Shown one piece after another: positions 37,916 to 38,195 of a stretch of DNA of 38,195 bases. Made by a program: the position numbers and the translations under genes. Below the pieces are notes generated by a model. It saw nothing but the letters and a program-made list of their open reading frames with translations. It made no database searches and was not told the origin of the DNA. Each line of letters begins with the position of its first letter. Within the stretch, counting starts at the first letter, position 1. Origin of the DNA: Phascolarctobacterium_B sp045598345 (lineage in GTDB: Bacteria > Bacillota > Negativicutes > Acidaminococcales > Acidaminococcaceae); the NCBI GenBank assembly GCA_045598345.1, contig JAZLLX010000088.1, positions 1 to 38,195 on the forward strand, given 5' to 3'.

Positions 37916-37983
37916 AAAAAGTCTTGTGGGAAAGCAGGGGGCATTTTCTAATGAGTAATTGGTAATTAGCAAGTAGTAATTGT

Positions 37984-38195
37984 GGTAAAAAGTTCCTGTG
38001 ATTATATTTTGGGTTTCAGGTGTGCGGGGTTATGCGAACCCTCGTCCGCCCATTGAGGGGCGGGGGACCGACACAGTTTTTAAGGTCGGTGGTGGGGTGG
38101 CGACTGCATAGCGAAAGTACCGCTTTAATCGCCACCCTCAGTCAGTTGCTACGCAACTGCCAGCCCCCTCTAAGGGGGCACGAGAGTCAGCATTA
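37984..38195. repeat. Long TIR element, left part, cut by the window end
   Basis: Left end GGTAAAAAGTTCCTGTGATT with the core AACCCTCGTCCGCCC, GGGGCGGGGGACC and GTCGGTGGTGGGGTGG. A different right module (CCCTCAGTCAGTTGC...GCAACTGCCAGCC and CCCCCTCTAAGGGGG) follows. Preceded by AATGAGT/AATTGGT-type heptamers after yvrJ. Confidence 0.85.

Noticed and set aside
26951..38195. Insertion sequence with its own transposase
   Set aside because: No element copy in the window contains a transposase-like frame; they can only be non-autonomous, if mobile at all.

Overview
The window reads as a chromosomal segment of a low-to-medium GC member of the Bacillota, most consistent with an anaerobic Negativicutes-type gut bacterium. 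Evidence is the Bacillota-type order ylxM-ffh-rpsP-khpA-ylqD-rimM-trmD, smc directly followed by ftsY, a PduL/AckA acetate or propionate module, a two-subunit iron-sulfur fumarase, and a short (about 115 nt) SRP RNA. The assignment is inference; no 16S gene is present.

Layout. 1-3.9 kb: end of an unknown gene, fumarase alpha and beta, a solitary MetQ lipoprotein, and an RlmI-type rRNA methyltransferase broken by an 8-unit heptanucleotide array. 3.9-13.1 kb: an accessory island with two class II Fic proteins, an XRE repressor with divergent YkvA-type gene, a small RiPP locus (39-aa precursor plus RRE-containing SPASM radical SAM enzyme), a Phd/ParE-like toxin-antitoxin pair, and two DUF4143-type AAA ATPases. 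Several of these genes carry their own array of short repeats over the promoter. 13.2-21.1 kb: core ribosome, SRP and tRNA-modification genes (ylxM, ffh, rpsP, khpA, ylqD, rimM, trmD, truA, rplM, rpsI), then ackA and pduL. A heptamer-flanked four-helix-bundle gene has been inserted between ylxM and ffh. 21.1-22.3 kb, minus strand: SRP RNA, tRNA-Ser(GGA) and a tandem universal stress protein. 22.4-29.3 kb: smc, ftsY, tRNA-Ser(UGA), a cyclodeaminase-family gene and a WecA/TagO-type transferase. 29.3-38.2 kb: a second accessory region with a YhcG (DUF1016) nuclease, a complete EcoRI-like restriction-modification pair, a UviA/TcdR-like sigma factor, and a cassette of DUF1659, small ORF, DUF2922, unknown 227-aa protein, cytoplasmic amidase and holin-like YvrJ.

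The most unusual feature is a family of interspersed elements (about 80 bp short form, 220-305 bp long form). Their ends are inverted copies of a roughly 24-bp motif starting GGTAARATGTTCC and continuing TGTGATTA. Each end is abutted, in register, by tandem 7-bp repeats of variable sequence. At least seven largely intact copies and several fragments lie in the window. From 34.3 kb onward one element sits in nearly every gap between successive genes of the sigma/holin/amidase cassette. The same heptamer habit appears without the element core inside the rlmI-like gene and, as an inverted pair, around the four-helix-bundle gene. No transposase for these elements is in the window.

How genes work together: Ffh, SRP RNA and FtsY, the three parts of the bacterial SRP pathway, all lie within 13 kb. 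AckA and PduL form an acyl-phosphate ATP-generating pair. The sigma factor, YvrJ and the amidase look like a regulated lysis or release cassette; this is inferred from resemblance to clostridial UviA/UviB and TcdR/TcdE arrangements.
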